Notes: generated from the sequence alone by a model not told the origin. A stretch of DNA of 64,000 nt from Pseudoalteromonas rubra (GCF_005886805.2 NZ_CP045429.1:4062501-4126500); one strand, 5' to 3'; shown: positions 38,749-47,154, numbered from the stretch's first letter. Made by a program: numbers and translations.

Positions 38749-39065
38749 GGTAATACGATCACCTGCTCTTCTTTACTGGTTGGCCGCTTCATTTGTAACT
38801 GAGTTCTGGCCACTTCTTCAATGCGCGCGTGCTGTGAGTAAAACTCTTCCTCAACCAGCAAATAACGCCACTCCAGATCCAGCTCGTCGCGTTTTTGTAA
38901 TAACCTGTCCTGTTCTATCAGCTGTTGGCGAGTCAGGTGAGTTACCTGCACCACCGCAAGCGCCGACCCTAAGGTCACAGCCAGCAGAACAAACGTCAGC
39001 TTGTTGGCCAGTAACAACTGGCACATCTCTAAGAACAACTTCGGCTGACGCTGATGCTTTTTCAT
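38745..39065 (-). CDS. ftsL: Cell division protein FtsL
   Basis: 106 residues. A short cytoplasmic N-terminus, one membrane helix (LTFVLLAVTLGSALAVVQVTHL) and a periplasmic coiled coil (REL-like heptads, LEWRYLLVEEEFYSQHARIEEVARTQL) ending in MKRPTSKEEQVIVLP. It links FtsQ and FtsB to FtsWI activation. Sequence similarity in this family is low, so the call rests on topology, length and position between rsmH and ftsI. Its ATG overlaps the rsmH stop (TAATG). Confidence 0.93.
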   Translation of the reverse strand: MKKHQRQPKLFLEMCQLLLANKLTFVLLAVTLGSALAVVQVTHLTRQQLIEQDRLLQKRDELDLEWRYLLVEEEFYSQHARIEEVARTQLQMKRPTSKEEQVIVLP

Positions 39066-40000
39066 TACAGTTTCTCGGCAATTCTCAGTACCGAGCTACG
39101 TGCTCGCGGATTGGCATCAATTTCGGCCTGACTGGGTTTAATGGCTTTACCTATGGCCTTCAACGTCAGGTTTTGTTTTAACTGCGCGTCTGTCAGTGGC
39201 AAACCGCGCGGCACAGCCTCCCCTTTGCTTTGTTTCTTGATAAACTGCTTAACAATGCGATCTTCCAAAGAATGGAACGAGATCACAACCAAGCGACCCC
39301 CAGGTTTCAGTACCGCCAGTGCGGCTTGCAATGCCGTCTGGATTTCTTCCAGCTCACTGTTGATGTAAATACGGATGGCCTGAAAGGTACGTGTTGCCGG
39401 ATGCTTATACTTGTCTTTTACCGGCACCGCTTCATCGATTAACTCTGCCAGCTGTTTGGTGGAAGTGATCTCAGTATGCTCACGGGTTTCAATGATCTTG
39501 GTCGCAATCCGGCGGGCAAATTTTTCTTCGCCATATTTTTTGATCACAAACACCATATCTTCCAGCTCAGCTTCCGCCAGCCACTGCGCAGCACTGCGGC
39601 CAGCCATCGGGTTCATCCGCATGTCCAGCGGACCATCTTTCATAAAGCTAAAACCACGTTCAGCGTCATCCAGCTGAGGGGACGACACACCAATATCCAG
39701 CAAAATACCATCGACCTGACCCAACAGGCCGGCCTCACGGGCAACGCTCTCAATGTGCGAGAACCGATTATGGGCAATACTAAAACGCGGATCGTCGGCA
39801 AATTTCTGAGCGGCCGCAATCGCTTGCGGATCCTGATCGATGGCCTGTAACTTACCCTGCTCGTTCAGCCGCTTCAGTATTTCACCCGAGTGACCCCCGC
39901 GGCCAAATGTGCCGTCGATATAGGTACCATCGGGTTGGATATTCAATGCATCCAGCGTTTCAGCCATCAGCACTGAAATATGTTGCCATTCTGTCGCCAT
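39065..40000 (-). CDS. rsmH: 16S rRNA m4C1402 methyltransferase RsmH
   Basis: 311 residues. [14 protein letters not shown] begins the protein. [16 protein letters not shown] is the S-adenosylmethionine motif, and [22 protein letters not shown] and [18 protein letters not shown] are MraW/RsmH signatures. It N4-methylates C1402 in the ribosomal decoding centre. It is the second gene of the dcw operon, 21 bp after mraZ. Confidence 0.98.
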   Translation of the reverse strand: MATEWQHISVLMAETLDALNIQPDGTYIDGTFGRGGHSGEILKRLNEQGKLQAIDQDPQAIAAAQKFADDPRFSIAHNRFSHIESVAREAGLLGQVDGILLDIGVSSPQLDDAERGFSFMKDGPLDMRMNPMAGRSAAQWLAEAELEDMVFVIKKYGEEKFARRIATKIIETREHTEITSTKQLAELIDEAVPVKDKYKHPATRTFQAIRIYINSELEEIQTALQAALAVLKPGGRLVVISFHSLEDRIVKQFIKKQSKGEAVPRGLPLTDAQLKQNLTLKAIGKAIKPSQAEIDANPRARSSVLRIAEKL

Positions 40001-40021
40001 AAAATTTGGTTTTCACCCCAG

Positions 40022-40480
40022 TTATAAAGAAAAGTCGTCCAGCTCAGGGCACGCTTCCACGTCACCACTGCGCTCTATCTCGGTATCGGCCTGCATTTGC
40101 TCATACCAGCGAGCTTCGTCCCAAATCTCAAATTTGTTAAGCAATCCCACCAGCATTAGCTTTTTGCCAAGACCAGCATGAGCACGCAACGTGGGCGCCA
40201 GCAGAATACGGCCATTTTTGTCCAGCTGATACTCTTCCGCATGTCCTAATAACATGCGCTGCCAGCGTCTGACTCTGGGGTTAGTATTGGATAGTCGTTG
40301 TAATCGGGATTCAATTTCGCGCCACTCCGACAACGGATAAAGCCACAGGCATGGTTCATTGATCGCAATAGTACAGATCACGGCTCCCTGTTCTTCAGAC
40401 AACAGCGGTTGGCGATACCGGGTAGGTATCGAAAAGCGCCCTTTGTCATCGAGACTCAGAGAGTTTGCGCCGCGGAACAT
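40022..40480 (-). CDS. mraZ: Transcriptional regulator MraZ
   Basis: 152 residues with two AbrB-like swapped-hairpin domains, each carrying the DxxxR motif: DDKGRFSIPTRYR near residue 11 and DKNGRILLAPTLRAHAG in the second half. MraZ forms a ring-shaped oligomer that binds repeated TGGGN boxes and represses its own operon. Four such boxes at 10-bp spacing lie in the leader just before this gene, consistent with autoregulation. It is the first gene of the dcw operon. Confidence 0.97.
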   Translation of the reverse strand: MFRGANSLSLDDKGRFSIPTRYRQPLLSEEQGAVICTIAINEPCLWLYPLSEWREIESRLQRLSNTNPRVRRWQRMLLGHAEEYQLDKNGRILLAPTLRAHAGLGKKLMLVGLLNKFEIWDEARWYEQMQADTEIERSGDVEACPELDDFSL

Positions 40481-40520
40481 AATTACCCGCTTGGCCTGTT
40501 ACGATAAGCTAATCTTTGAT

Positions 40521-40555
40521 CCAATTTGATCCACTCTAACCCACATTTTCCCACA
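40521..40555 (-). promoter_or_regulatory. Four MraZ-binding boxes before mraZ
   Basis: On the minus strand GTGGG, GTGGG, GTGGA and TTGGA occur at exact 10-bp spacing (5-bp boxes, 5-bp spacers). This is the TGGGN-N5 arrangement known for E. coli MraZ. They lie directly downstream of the mraZ -10 element, over the likely transcription start, where bound MraZ would block initiation. Confidence 0.8.
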
Positions 40556-40562
40556 GGATGAC

Positions 40563-40592
40563 AGTCTAGGGCTTGACAAGCCTTTTTGTCAA
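40563..40592 (-). promoter_or_regulatory. mraZ (dcw operon) promoter
   Basis: On the minus strand a consensus TTGACA is followed after 18 bp by TAGACT. The -35 falls in an 8-bp inverted repeat, CTTGACAA/TTGTCAAG (40572-40593), so a TTGACA hexamer also appears on the plus strand. This is the likely main promoter for the fifteen genes mraZ to ftsZ. Confidence 0.78.
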
Positions 40593-40662
40593 GTTGGATC
40601 ACACGGCTTAACTCGTCTACAGGCCAGAAAAATCGCGGGTTTTGCGGAACTCCATGAAATCG

Positions 40663-40677
40663 GTGGGAAAATGTGGG
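40663..40677 (+). promoter_or_regulatory. Inverted pair of MraZ-type boxes
   Basis: GTGGGAAAATGTGGG is an exact reverse-complement copy of the two strongest boxes before mraZ (40540-40554), now reading rightward towards the GGDEF-EAL gene, 108 bp away. Two boxes at 10-bp spacing match the MraZ pattern. Binding is inferred. Confidence 0.6.
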
Positions 40678-40824
40678 CAGACAAATAATCTGGGATCATT
40701 GCACACAAAAACGTCCCTTTTTTGATTACTGGAGAATATTTCATTCATGAAATTTTTAGCCACTGTGGTGTTACCAAAAGGCCGAAAAATTAATAACTCT
40801 CGACTAGTATTTAGCTTAAACGGG

Positions 40825-40853
40825 TTGGTTAAAGCGCCCTGCGCTTGTATCAT
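40825..40853 (+). promoter_or_regulatory. Candidate promoter of the GGDEF-EAL gene
   Basis: TTGGTT and TATCAT are separated by 17 bp. The predicted transcription start falls about 60 bp before the first ATG of the gene, and AGGCGAG lies in between. Confidence 0.45.
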
Positions 40854-40924
40854 GCCGCCACCTCAAACCCAGGCGAGCGTTTATTATTAAAGAAATATCA
40901 ATAAAACAGCGATTTTACCGATTG

Positions 40925-43918
40925 ATGCTAGTACTCAGTCTGCCTGGTCTTTTGCTGATCCTGGCGTTGCTGTTCGCACAGCGCAGCAATATGCTGCAGC
41001 TACAAGAGCAGCAAGCCCTGATGTATGCCAATCAGGTTGCCACCCTGCAACACGCTGAAATCGCCGCTACACGCCGGCTGCTGCAACAATTGGCCTACCA
41101 GCCCAAAAATCTGCAACATCAAAGCGGTCATTGCCCTCAGTTGTTGTCGAGTGCACAGCACCTGTCTCCCAGCTTCGCCAATTTTGGCCTGGCAACACCC
41201 GATGGCACGGTAACCTGCTCTTTGTCTAAGATATCTGGTCCCATCTCCATCGCCGATCGACCCTATTTTCAACAAGCGATAGATGAAGGCACCTTTAGTA
41301 TCGGTGAATATCAACATGACAGGAGCATTAACACCGCCACACTGAACTTTGCCCACCCGGTTTATCAGGATGGCCAGCTCGCGATGGTGATCATTGCGGT
41401 AAAACGTCTATCGCACTGGAGCCGTTCCCTGTCCCGGTTGACGCTGCCACAGGGCACACGCGTGATGGTTGCTGATCACACTCGCGCCATTGTCGCCGAA
41501 TACCCATACAGCAATGAGCCGCTAGGCAGAGCCGTTGCCGAAGATTGGCCTGATGGTCTGAATGAACAGGCAGCATTGCTGAGTGATGCCAATGGTCATC
41601 ACTATGTTTATATTCGCCTGCCGTTACTTGCCGCACGCGGCGAACTGACCATCTACTTTGCTTTCCCGTTCGAAGCCGCATGGCAACAAACACAGCGTCA
41701 CTTTGCGCTGGTCCTGAGCAGCTTTTTTGTTTTGTTATGCCTGCTTATTTGGCTGGCACGTCATCGCCTGCACAAAACCCTGTTACACCCATTGACCCAG
41801 TTCAAACAGGCCATCGCAGCACTGGCACAGGGGCGCTCAGTAGACCTCACCAGTCACACCATGCCGCAGGAACTGGCAAAGCTGGGTGAACATTTTGAAA
41901 GCATGGCCAATGTGCGCCTGCAAACCGAGCAACAGTTAAGCCATAAACACACCGAACTACAAACGCTACTCTCGGCATTACCCGACAGTTATTTGCGCGT
42001 TAGTGCACAGGGCCAAGTACTTGCTAAACACGGCTCCTTGGTACAACAGGGCAATACTCTGAGCGAGTTGTTTCCAAACCACATCCATAAACGGATCCGG
42101 GTTGCGCTGACACTCCTTAAAGATCAACCACACCTGTTGCTGGAATACACCCAGGGTGACACCCAGCAAGGGTATGAAGTGCGCGTTCAGGGTATGAACC
42201 ATGGTGAAGAGGCCGTTATCGTGATCCGAGATATCAGCCACCGTAAACGTCAGGAAGAGGCGCTCAACCTGGCTGCACTGGTGTATAACAACTCCAGTGA
42301 AGGCATGGTCATCACCGATGCTCATGGCTACATCCTGGATGTGAATCTGGCATTTGAGACCGTGACCGGATTCTCCGCACAGGAAGCAATTGGAAAAACC
42401 ACTGCGATCCTCAACTCAGGTAAACATGATCGCGCTTTTTATCGCCAGATGTGGCATGCCCTCAACGAGACAGGTCGTTGGCAAGGTGAGATAGTCAACC
42501 AACGCAAAAATGGCGAACTGTATACTGAGTGGCTCACCATAGATACGGTCTATGATGAACAAGGTTCGTCTTATCGCAGAGTGGCCATTTTTACGGATAT
42601 TACCGACAACAAACTGAAAGATGAGCAACTTTGGCGACAAAGTCACTATGATTCACTGACCGATCTACCCAATCGAAATAGCCTTAAAAAGCACCTTAAT
42701 ACTTTGCTTGCAACACCTGATACCTCGCTGGCCATCCTGCTGCTCGACCTCGATCACTTTAAGGATATAAACGACACTTTAGGGCACTATTATGGCGATC
42801 AGTTACTGGCCCAGGTTGCCAAAGTATTGCAGTCACTGGAGCAACCTGGCGTGACCTTGTCGCGGATCGGTGGCGATGAATTTGTCATTATCTGTGAACA
42901 CTGCCGCACTGAAAGCGATGCCATTTCGCTGGCAGAGCGCGTGCTCAACTTGTTTAAGCAAGACTTTACCCTCGACGGAGAGCATTGTCACATAGGTGCC
43001 AGTATAGGTATTGCGCTCAGCCCCAGAGACGGCGATAGCAGTGAGCTGCTGCTGAAGGCCGCAGATCAGGCCATGTATCGGGCGAAAGCTCTGGGTCGCA
43101 ATGGTTATGCCTGTTTCGACTCTGCCTTACGCCAACAGAGCGAACAACGCTTGCTGATGCTCAGAGACATGCGCCAGGCCTTATCCGACGAGCAGTTTGT
43201 GATGTACTATCAGCCAATTGTAACGATGCATAATCAGCAAATTCATAAGGCCGAAGCACTGATCCGCTGGCAACACCCCAACAAGGGCATGATCAGCCCC
43301 GGACATTTTATTCCGCTGGCAGAAGAGACCCAGCTGATCCACCAATTGGGTGAATTTGCCTTCCAGCAAACCCTGCAAACACTCAGCCACCTGCAGCAGC
43401 AACATGGTGCCTTTCAGGTCAGCCTGAACGTATCGCCGGTTCAATTCAATGCCAAACATACCGGCTTGCTGAAGTGGCAAGATCAGCTTAACAACGCTGA
43501 TTTGAAGCCTGAAGATGTTGTCATTGAGATCACAGAGGGCCTGATGATGCAGGGGGAAGGCCGCAGTCAGGCACGCCTTGCCCAGCTGATCCAGCAAGGC
43601 TTTTCAATTGCGCTGGACGACTTTGGTACCGGTTACTCCTCCCTTGCTTATCTTAAGCAGATGGACACCGACTTTATCAAGATAGACAAACGCTTTGTTG
43701 ACGGTATAGAGCATAATGAAGACGACCTGGTACTGTGTGAAACCATGATCATGATGGCACACCAGTTGGGGCTCAAAGTGATTGCTGAGGGAATAGAAAC
43801 CGCTACGCAACATGAGCTACTCAAACAGGCTGGCTGTGACTTTGGCCAGGGGTACTTTTACGCCAAACCTATGAGTCAGGCTGATTTAGAGGCTTTGCTG
43901 TCAGAAAAATTACGGTAG
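40925..43918 (+). CDS. Membrane sensor with PAS, GGDEF and EAL domains (c-di-GMP turnover)
   Basis: About 998 residues. An N-terminal helix (LVLSLPGLLLILALLFAQ) and a second near 260-280 flank a Cache-like periplasmic sensor. A HAMP-like stretch and two PAS regions follow (LLSALPDSYLRVSAQG and NSSEGMVITDAHGYILDVN). The GGDEF motif is intact at about 649-653 (SRIGGDEFVII) and the EAL motif at about 777-779 (KAEALIRWQHP), with DDFGTGYSSLAYLKQ. It can therefore both make and degrade c-di-GMP. The first ATG is 40925. The reading frame stays open upstream and encodes KQRFYRL, basic residues expected before a first helix, so the true start may be an ATT at 40883 or 40886. Confidence 0.92.
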   Translation: MLVLSLPGLLLILALLFAQRSNMLQLQEQQALMYANQVATLQHAEIAATRRLLQQLAYQPKNLQHQSGHCPQLLSSAQHLSPSFANFGLATPDGTVTCSLSKISGPISIADRPYFQQAIDEGTFSIGEYQHDRSINTATLNFAHPVYQDGQLAMVIIAVKRLSHWSRSLSRLTLPQGTRVMVADHTRAIVAEYPYSNEPLGRAVAEDWPDGLNEQAALLSDANGHHYVYIRLPLLAARGELTIYFAFPFEAAWQQTQRHFALVLSSFFVLLCLLIWLARHRLHKTLLHPLTQFKQAIAALAQGRSVDLTSHTMPQELAKLGEHFESMANVRLQTEQQLSHKHTELQTLLSALPDSYLRVSAQGQVLAKHGSLVQQGNTLSELFPNHIHKRIRVALTLLKDQPHLLLEYTQGDTQQGYEVRVQGMNHGEEAVIVIRDISHRKRQEEALNLAALVYNNSSEGMVITDAHGYILDVNLAFETVTGFSAQEAIGKTTAILNSGKHDRAFYRQMWHALNETGRWQGEIVNQRKNGELYTEWLTIDTVYDEQGSSYRRVAIFTDITDNKLKDEQLWRQSHYDSLTDLPNRNSLKKHLNTLLATPDTSLAILLLDLDHFKDINDTLGHYYGDQLLAQVAKVLQSLEQPGVTLSRIGGDEFVIICEHCRTESDAISLAERVLNLFKQDFTLDGEHCHIGASIGIALSPRDGDSSELLLKAADQAMYRAKALGRNGYACFDSALRQQSEQRLLMLRDMRQALSDEQFVMYYQPIVTMHNQQIHKAEALIRWQHPNKGMISPGHFIPLAEETQLIHQLGEFAFQQTLQTLSHLQQQHGAFQVSLNVSPVQFNAKHTGLLKWQDQLNNADLKPEDVVIEITEGLMMQGEGRSQARLAQLIQQGFSIALDDFGTGYSSLAYLKQMDTDFIKIDKRFVDGIEHNEDDLVLCETMIMMAHQLGLKVIAEGIETATQHELLKQAGCDFGQGYFYAKPMSQADLEALLSEKLR

Positions 43919-44275
43919 CGGCAATTAAGAGACACCACTGTGACCCTCTTTAAAGCATATCCGTGAGAACTAATGGCGAAAGAACATGGGTGGTGTCAGG
44001 TGGCGCAACACAGCCAAAGCATGGGGTTTAATTGACAGAAGACCCAGCAAAGTACAGCCACTGCGCAGGATCTTACCGACAAAATATTGTGGACTGCTCA
44101 CCGTCATGAAGCACTGTCCACAATCTGACGACAGGGCACACCCACTCTGTAAAAACAGTCAGTGACTGACTTATCTTGTAGCCATCTTGTCCGTTTCTAA
44201 TTCCCTTAAGAAGGGGCCCATATACATCACTCAATAGCGCATTATCAATAAAGTGGTTATAACCAATATTTCCAC
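43919..44275. other. 357-bp spacer with three inverted repeats
   Basis: No coding sequence is supported. It contains GACACCAC/GTGGTGTC (43931-43938 and 43990-43997), a 9-bp inverted repeat ATTGTGGAC/GTCCACAAT (44086-44124) and a 15-bp palindrome AGTCAGTGACTGACT (44156-44170). None has a T run typical of a terminator. A structured RNA or a decayed element is possible. Confidence 0.5.
44086..44124. repeat. Inverted repeat with 9-bp perfect arms
   Basis: ATTGTGGAC and GTCCACAAT pair perfectly. TGCT and AGCA extend the stem inward after a 2-nt bulge, leaving an 11-nt loop. It lies in a gene-free spacer. Function unknown. Confidence 0.6.
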
Positions 44276-44878
44276 TCAGTTTATCCCCTCTTTCTTCCAG
44301 TATGCACTCGACAGTTTTTCACTCTTTTTATAAATCCCTTTTTCAATGAAGTAGGCAATTAAGTAGGTGGCCTGAGCAGAACCCGCTTTCCAGGCATCCA
44401 CCAGATTTTTAAGCGCTAGTTTTCTGTTTTTCTTTTCAAATTTTCCCTGCAATAATGCCAGCGCACGAAGAACATGGTATCGATTCATCACCTGAGCACT
44501 ACGCTCAGCTGTTTGGCGCAACAAGGCTAAACCTGCATGCATCTGAAGCGCATTTTCCGCACGTACAATTAAAAACACGCCACCAAGCTCTCCACCCGAA
44601 ATCGAGCCATAAGAAGACGCCAGCAGCCAAAACTCTATCGCAAGTTTAGAACGACCCCTTTTATACAAACAGCGTGCAACAGTATCTAGCTGACTTACAA
44701 AAAGCGAATCTGCATAAGGTCTGGATAAGTCGGGCTCTCTTTGCTTAACTCCCTCTTCAATAAACTTATCACACACCTCTTTTGTGGGTGTAAAAATATC
44801 CCCCTCGAAACTGGTCGCATTAACTACTTTCGATGTAAGGACAACGAATAAAAGCAAAACAGCATAAATAAGCTTCAT
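44276..44878 (-). CDS. Secreted Sel1/TPR-like repeat protein of unknown function
   Basis: 200 residues. A signal peptide (MKLIYAVLLLFVVLTSKVVNA) is followed by an all-helical protein. The C-terminal third resembles Sel1-like repeats: NRKLALKNLVDAWKAGSAQATYLIAYFIEKG followed by KKSEKLSSAYWKKEG. Such repeats mediate protein contacts in periplasmic complexes. It has a GGAATTGAG ribosome site and may form an operon with two small reading frames upstream on the same strand. I cannot assign a specific role. Confidence 0.72.
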   Translation of the reverse strand: MKLIYAVLLLFVVLTSKVVNATSFEGDIFTPTKEVCDKFIEEGVKQREPDLSRPYADSLFVSQLDTVARCLYKRGRSKLAIEFWLLASSYGSISGGELGGVFLIVRAENALQMHAGLALLRQTAERSAQVMNRYHVLRALALLQGKFEKKNRKLALKNLVDAWKAGSAQATYLIAYFIEKGIYKKSEKLSSAYWKKEGIN

Positions 44879-44881
44879 ATC

Positions 44882-44998
44882 TCAATTCCTAATAACTTCT
44901 TCAGTAAGCTCCTTCGGGGTTCCAAAACATATCAGTTCTTCAGGCACAGTCGTAATATATCTAACACAAACTTCGATAAGGACATAAACGTGCTCCAT
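44882..44998 (-). CDS. Possible 38-residue protein of unknown function
   Basis: An ATG at 44998 opens a frame that ends in TGA 3 bp before the start of the 200-residue secreted protein gene. The product (MEHVYVLIEVCVRYITTV followed by PEELICFGTPKELTEEVIRN) has a plausible composition, with a hydrophobic first half and a charged helical tail. The tight spacing to the genes on either side, both on the same strand, supports a small cistron. No clear ribosome site is visible, and a frame this short can arise by chance. Confidence 0.3.
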   Translation of the reverse strand: MEHVYVLIEVCVRYITTVPEELICFGTPKELTEEVIRN

Positions 44999-45012
44999 TC
45001 AGATACTGACTT

Positions 45013-45255
45013 TTAGCTGTTCTGTTTGAACTTTTTAAATTTTGATTGCAAATAGATGAAAAAAGGTAAGATAAGTATCAACTTAACAAACTGACCTGAG
45101 AAAAAGTATATCCCGAAAAAACTCACCGAAATCAATATACCGGCAATTTGGATACCTTCAAAGCTGTGCTGAATTAAGTGAAAGCGTGTGACATCCACAA
45201 ACCAGAGTGTTGTACAAATGAGTAAGTACAAAAAGATAAAAACATCTAACATCAT
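45013..45255 (-). CDS. Small membrane protein of unknown function
   Basis: 80 residues with two or three hydrophobic segments (MLDVFIFLYLLICTTLWFV, IAGILISVSFFGIYFFSG, FVKLILILPFFIYLQ) and a basic C-terminus (KFKKFKQNS), as expected for a cytoplasmic tail. GGTGA precedes the ATG. It lies after the alkaline phosphatase terminator and before the two other small genes on the same strand. No family is recognised. Confidence 0.55.
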   Translation of the reverse strand: MMLDVFIFLYLLICTTLWFVDVTRFHLIQHSFEGIQIAGILISVSFFGIYFFSGQFVKLILILPFFIYLQSKFKKFKQNS

Positions 45256-45340
45256 TTCACCGCTTTTAGCTACTCGGCTCCCGCTTTCACTTTATATACA
45301 GAAAATAGTGGTCAGAATCTTTGTAAATTCCCCACTCAAC

Positions 45341-45368
45341 AAAAAAGGCCACAGCAATGCTGTGGCCC
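45341..45368 (-). terminator. Terminator of the alkaline phosphatase gene
   Basis: GGCCACAGC and GCTGTGGCC form a perfect 9-bp stem with an AAT loop. On the minus strand six T follow. It lies about 60 bp after the stop codon. Confidence 0.9.
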
Positions 45369-45426
45369 AATAAGATCTGACGATCTTTTATGTTTGTTAT
45401 TATGGATTATCCTTAAAAACCGGTGC

Positions 45427-47154
45427 TTACTCAGCGTCAGCCAAGCCCAGTGCTTTAATCATCTTAGTGCCGATGTCAACATGGTGCTGTAATGTTGAGA
45501 ACTGCTCAGTAACACCTTGCGGACCAAAGGCATAGACAGGTACTGGTGCAGCTGTGTGAGTACCAGTGCCCCATACTACGTTTTGCTGCTTCGCCACAAC
45601 ACGACCAATTTTTGCTGTAAAGTCTTCAGTGTCATAGACATAGAAGTCAGAGAAGTCTTCAAATTTAGGCAATGGGTAGTTGCTGCTATTCAGAGTGTCA
45701 GACGCATTCACTTTTGCCGCTTCTTCTAATGTCACTGTGTATGGCGTGTACTTCTCAATGGCTGTTTTCCATTGCTGATCTGTCGCATCACTATAGTTAT
45801 AGTCACCATTCACTTCACCCAGTACATCGTAGAAAGTGCCCGCTTGCGCATACAAAGTATCCAGGATGCCTAATCCACCAAAGTTAAACTTCGGCTTATA
45901 TTCAGCGCCTTGCATGCCATCACCAGGCAACATAACGCCCTCTGGCTTGTTATGGCTTGAGTAACTAAAACCAAAGCTACCAGTTTCATGGTCAGCGGTG
46001 ACCAATACCAGCGTATCGGTGCGTTCTTTCGCCCACTCATGAACAGCTTCAACCGCTTCATCGAACTTCAGTAGTTCATTCAGCATCCAGCCGGCATCAT
46101 TTGCATGGCCTGCCCAGTCAATCTGGCCGCCTTCAATCATCAGGAAGAAGCCGTCTTCATCTTTGGACAGAATATCCAGCGCTTTAACCGTCATCTCTTT
46201 TAGAGACGGCTGTGTACAGCTGTCATCTGCTTTACAGTCTCTGTAAGCAATACCATCCGCCATACCTGAGTTGGCAAACAAACCAAGCAGTTTGTTGGTA
46301 TCCGTTTTCGCTAATTGCGCCTTATCAAATGCTAGCGCATAGCCATGCTTGTCTTTCGCTTCAACAACAACATTACGGTCATCACTGCGCTTAGATTTTT
46401 TATAGACACTGGCAGGCATGCCCAGATCCGCCAGTATTTGCTGATCAGCAGCATCTTCTTTGATATCAGAAGGGATAAAGACACGTGCACCACCAGACAA
46501 CATAACATCAACCATGCCACTTTCTACCATTTCAACAGCAATTTCAGGCTCTAATGAACGGTGTGGCTGGTGCGCGGCAAACGCCGCTGGCGTTGCGTGT
46601 GTTAAGCGGGTATCAGATACCAAACCTGTCGCTTTGCCAGCTTTTTTCGCTTTTTCAAGGATTGTTTCAATAACGTAACCCTGGTCATCCAGGCCAATCA
46701 TCTCTGAGCCCGATGCTTTACCAGTTGCCAGCTGAGTTGCAGAACACGCCGAGTCTACAACCAGGCTGCCATTTTCACCATGAGGTGCGTTAAGAGATAA
46801 GCCCAGATGGCCACCGGCAGCAAGTTTGGACAGAGCAGTTTGGTTGTTTTTGTTATTATATGTTGAGTTAGGTGCGCGACGAGCATACTCTTCAAGTAAA
46901 CCCACCTGCTGAGCACCCATACCATCGCCAATCATCAAGATAACATTCTTAACCTGAGTGACAGGCGTCGGAGGCACTTCTACCTCTTTCTCAACTTCTT
47001 TAACTACTTCAACTTCCTGAACGACTTCGACTTCTTTAACCACTTCTTTTGCAACTTCGACTTCCTTTACGACTTCGACCGTTCTGGTATCGTCATCGTT
47101 ACATGCGGTCAATAAGACGGCAGATACCGCCACTGCTAATAGCTTTTTATTCAT
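45427..47154 (-). CDS. phoA: Alkaline phosphatase lipoprotein (PhoA family)
   Basis: 575 residues. The lipoprotein signal MNKKLLAVAVSAVLLTAC is followed by an unusual linker built from about eight short V-E-V-V-K-E repeats (residues about 26-61). The alkaline phosphatase domain starts at KNVILMIGDGMGAQQ. The nucleophile S135 lies in VDSACSATQLATG. FFLMIEGGQIDWAGHAND and LVTADHETGSFGFS hold the zinc and magnesium ligands, and VVWGTGTHTAAPVPVYAFGP the last zinc histidine. It hydrolyses phosphate monoesters in the periplasm, anchored by the lipid. A degenerate Pho-box-like sequence lies upstream. Confidence 0.93.
   Translation of the reverse strand: MNKKLLAVAVSAVLLTACNDDDTRTVEVVKEVEVAKEVVKEVEVVQEVEVVKEVEKEVEVPPTPVTQVKNVILMIGDGMGAQQVGLLEEYARRAPNSTYNNKNNQTALSKLAAGGHLGLSLNAPHGENGSLVVDSACSATQLATGKASGSEMIGLDDQGYVIETILEKAKKAGKATGLVSDTRLTHATPAAFAAHQPHRSLEPEIAVEMVESGMVDVMLSGGARVFIPSDIKEDAADQQILADLGMPASVYKKSKRSDDRNVVVEAKDKHGYALAFDKAQLAKTDTNKLLGLFANSGMADGIAYRDCKADDSCTQPSLKEMTVKALDILSKDEDGFFLMIEGGQIDWAGHANDAGWMLNELLKFDEAVEAVHEWAKERTDTLVLVTADHETGSFGFSYSSHNKPEGVMLPGDGMQGAEYKPKFNFGGLGILDTLYAQAGTFYDVLGEVNGDYNYSDATDQQWKTAIEKYTPYTVTLEEAAKVNASDTLNSSNYPLPKFEDFSDFYVYDTEDFTAKIGRVVAKQQNVVWGTGTHTAAPVPVYAFGPQGVTEQFSTLQHHVDIGTKMIKALGLADAE

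Larger units (their letters stand above)
40593..40924. other. Divergent intergenic region between mraZ and the GGDEF-EAL gene
   Basis: About 330 bp without a convincing gene. It holds a plus-oriented pair of MraZ boxes (40663-40677) and a candidate plus-strand promoter at 40825-40853. A 78-codon minus-strand frame here has no support. The last 40 bp may in fact encode the N-terminus of the next gene from a rare start codon. Confidence 0.55.

Noticed and set aside
40572-40593. 8-bp inverted repeat with TTGACA on both strands, possibly a symmetric divergent promoter
   Set aside because: Only the minus strand has a matching -10 at proper spacing. The plus strand shows GGATCA or similar at 15-17 bp, which is not a -10.
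40617-40853. 78-codon minus-strand frame upstream of mraZ
   Set aside because: It has no family resemblance and no ribosome site, and it covers the intergenic control region and the inverted MraZ boxes.
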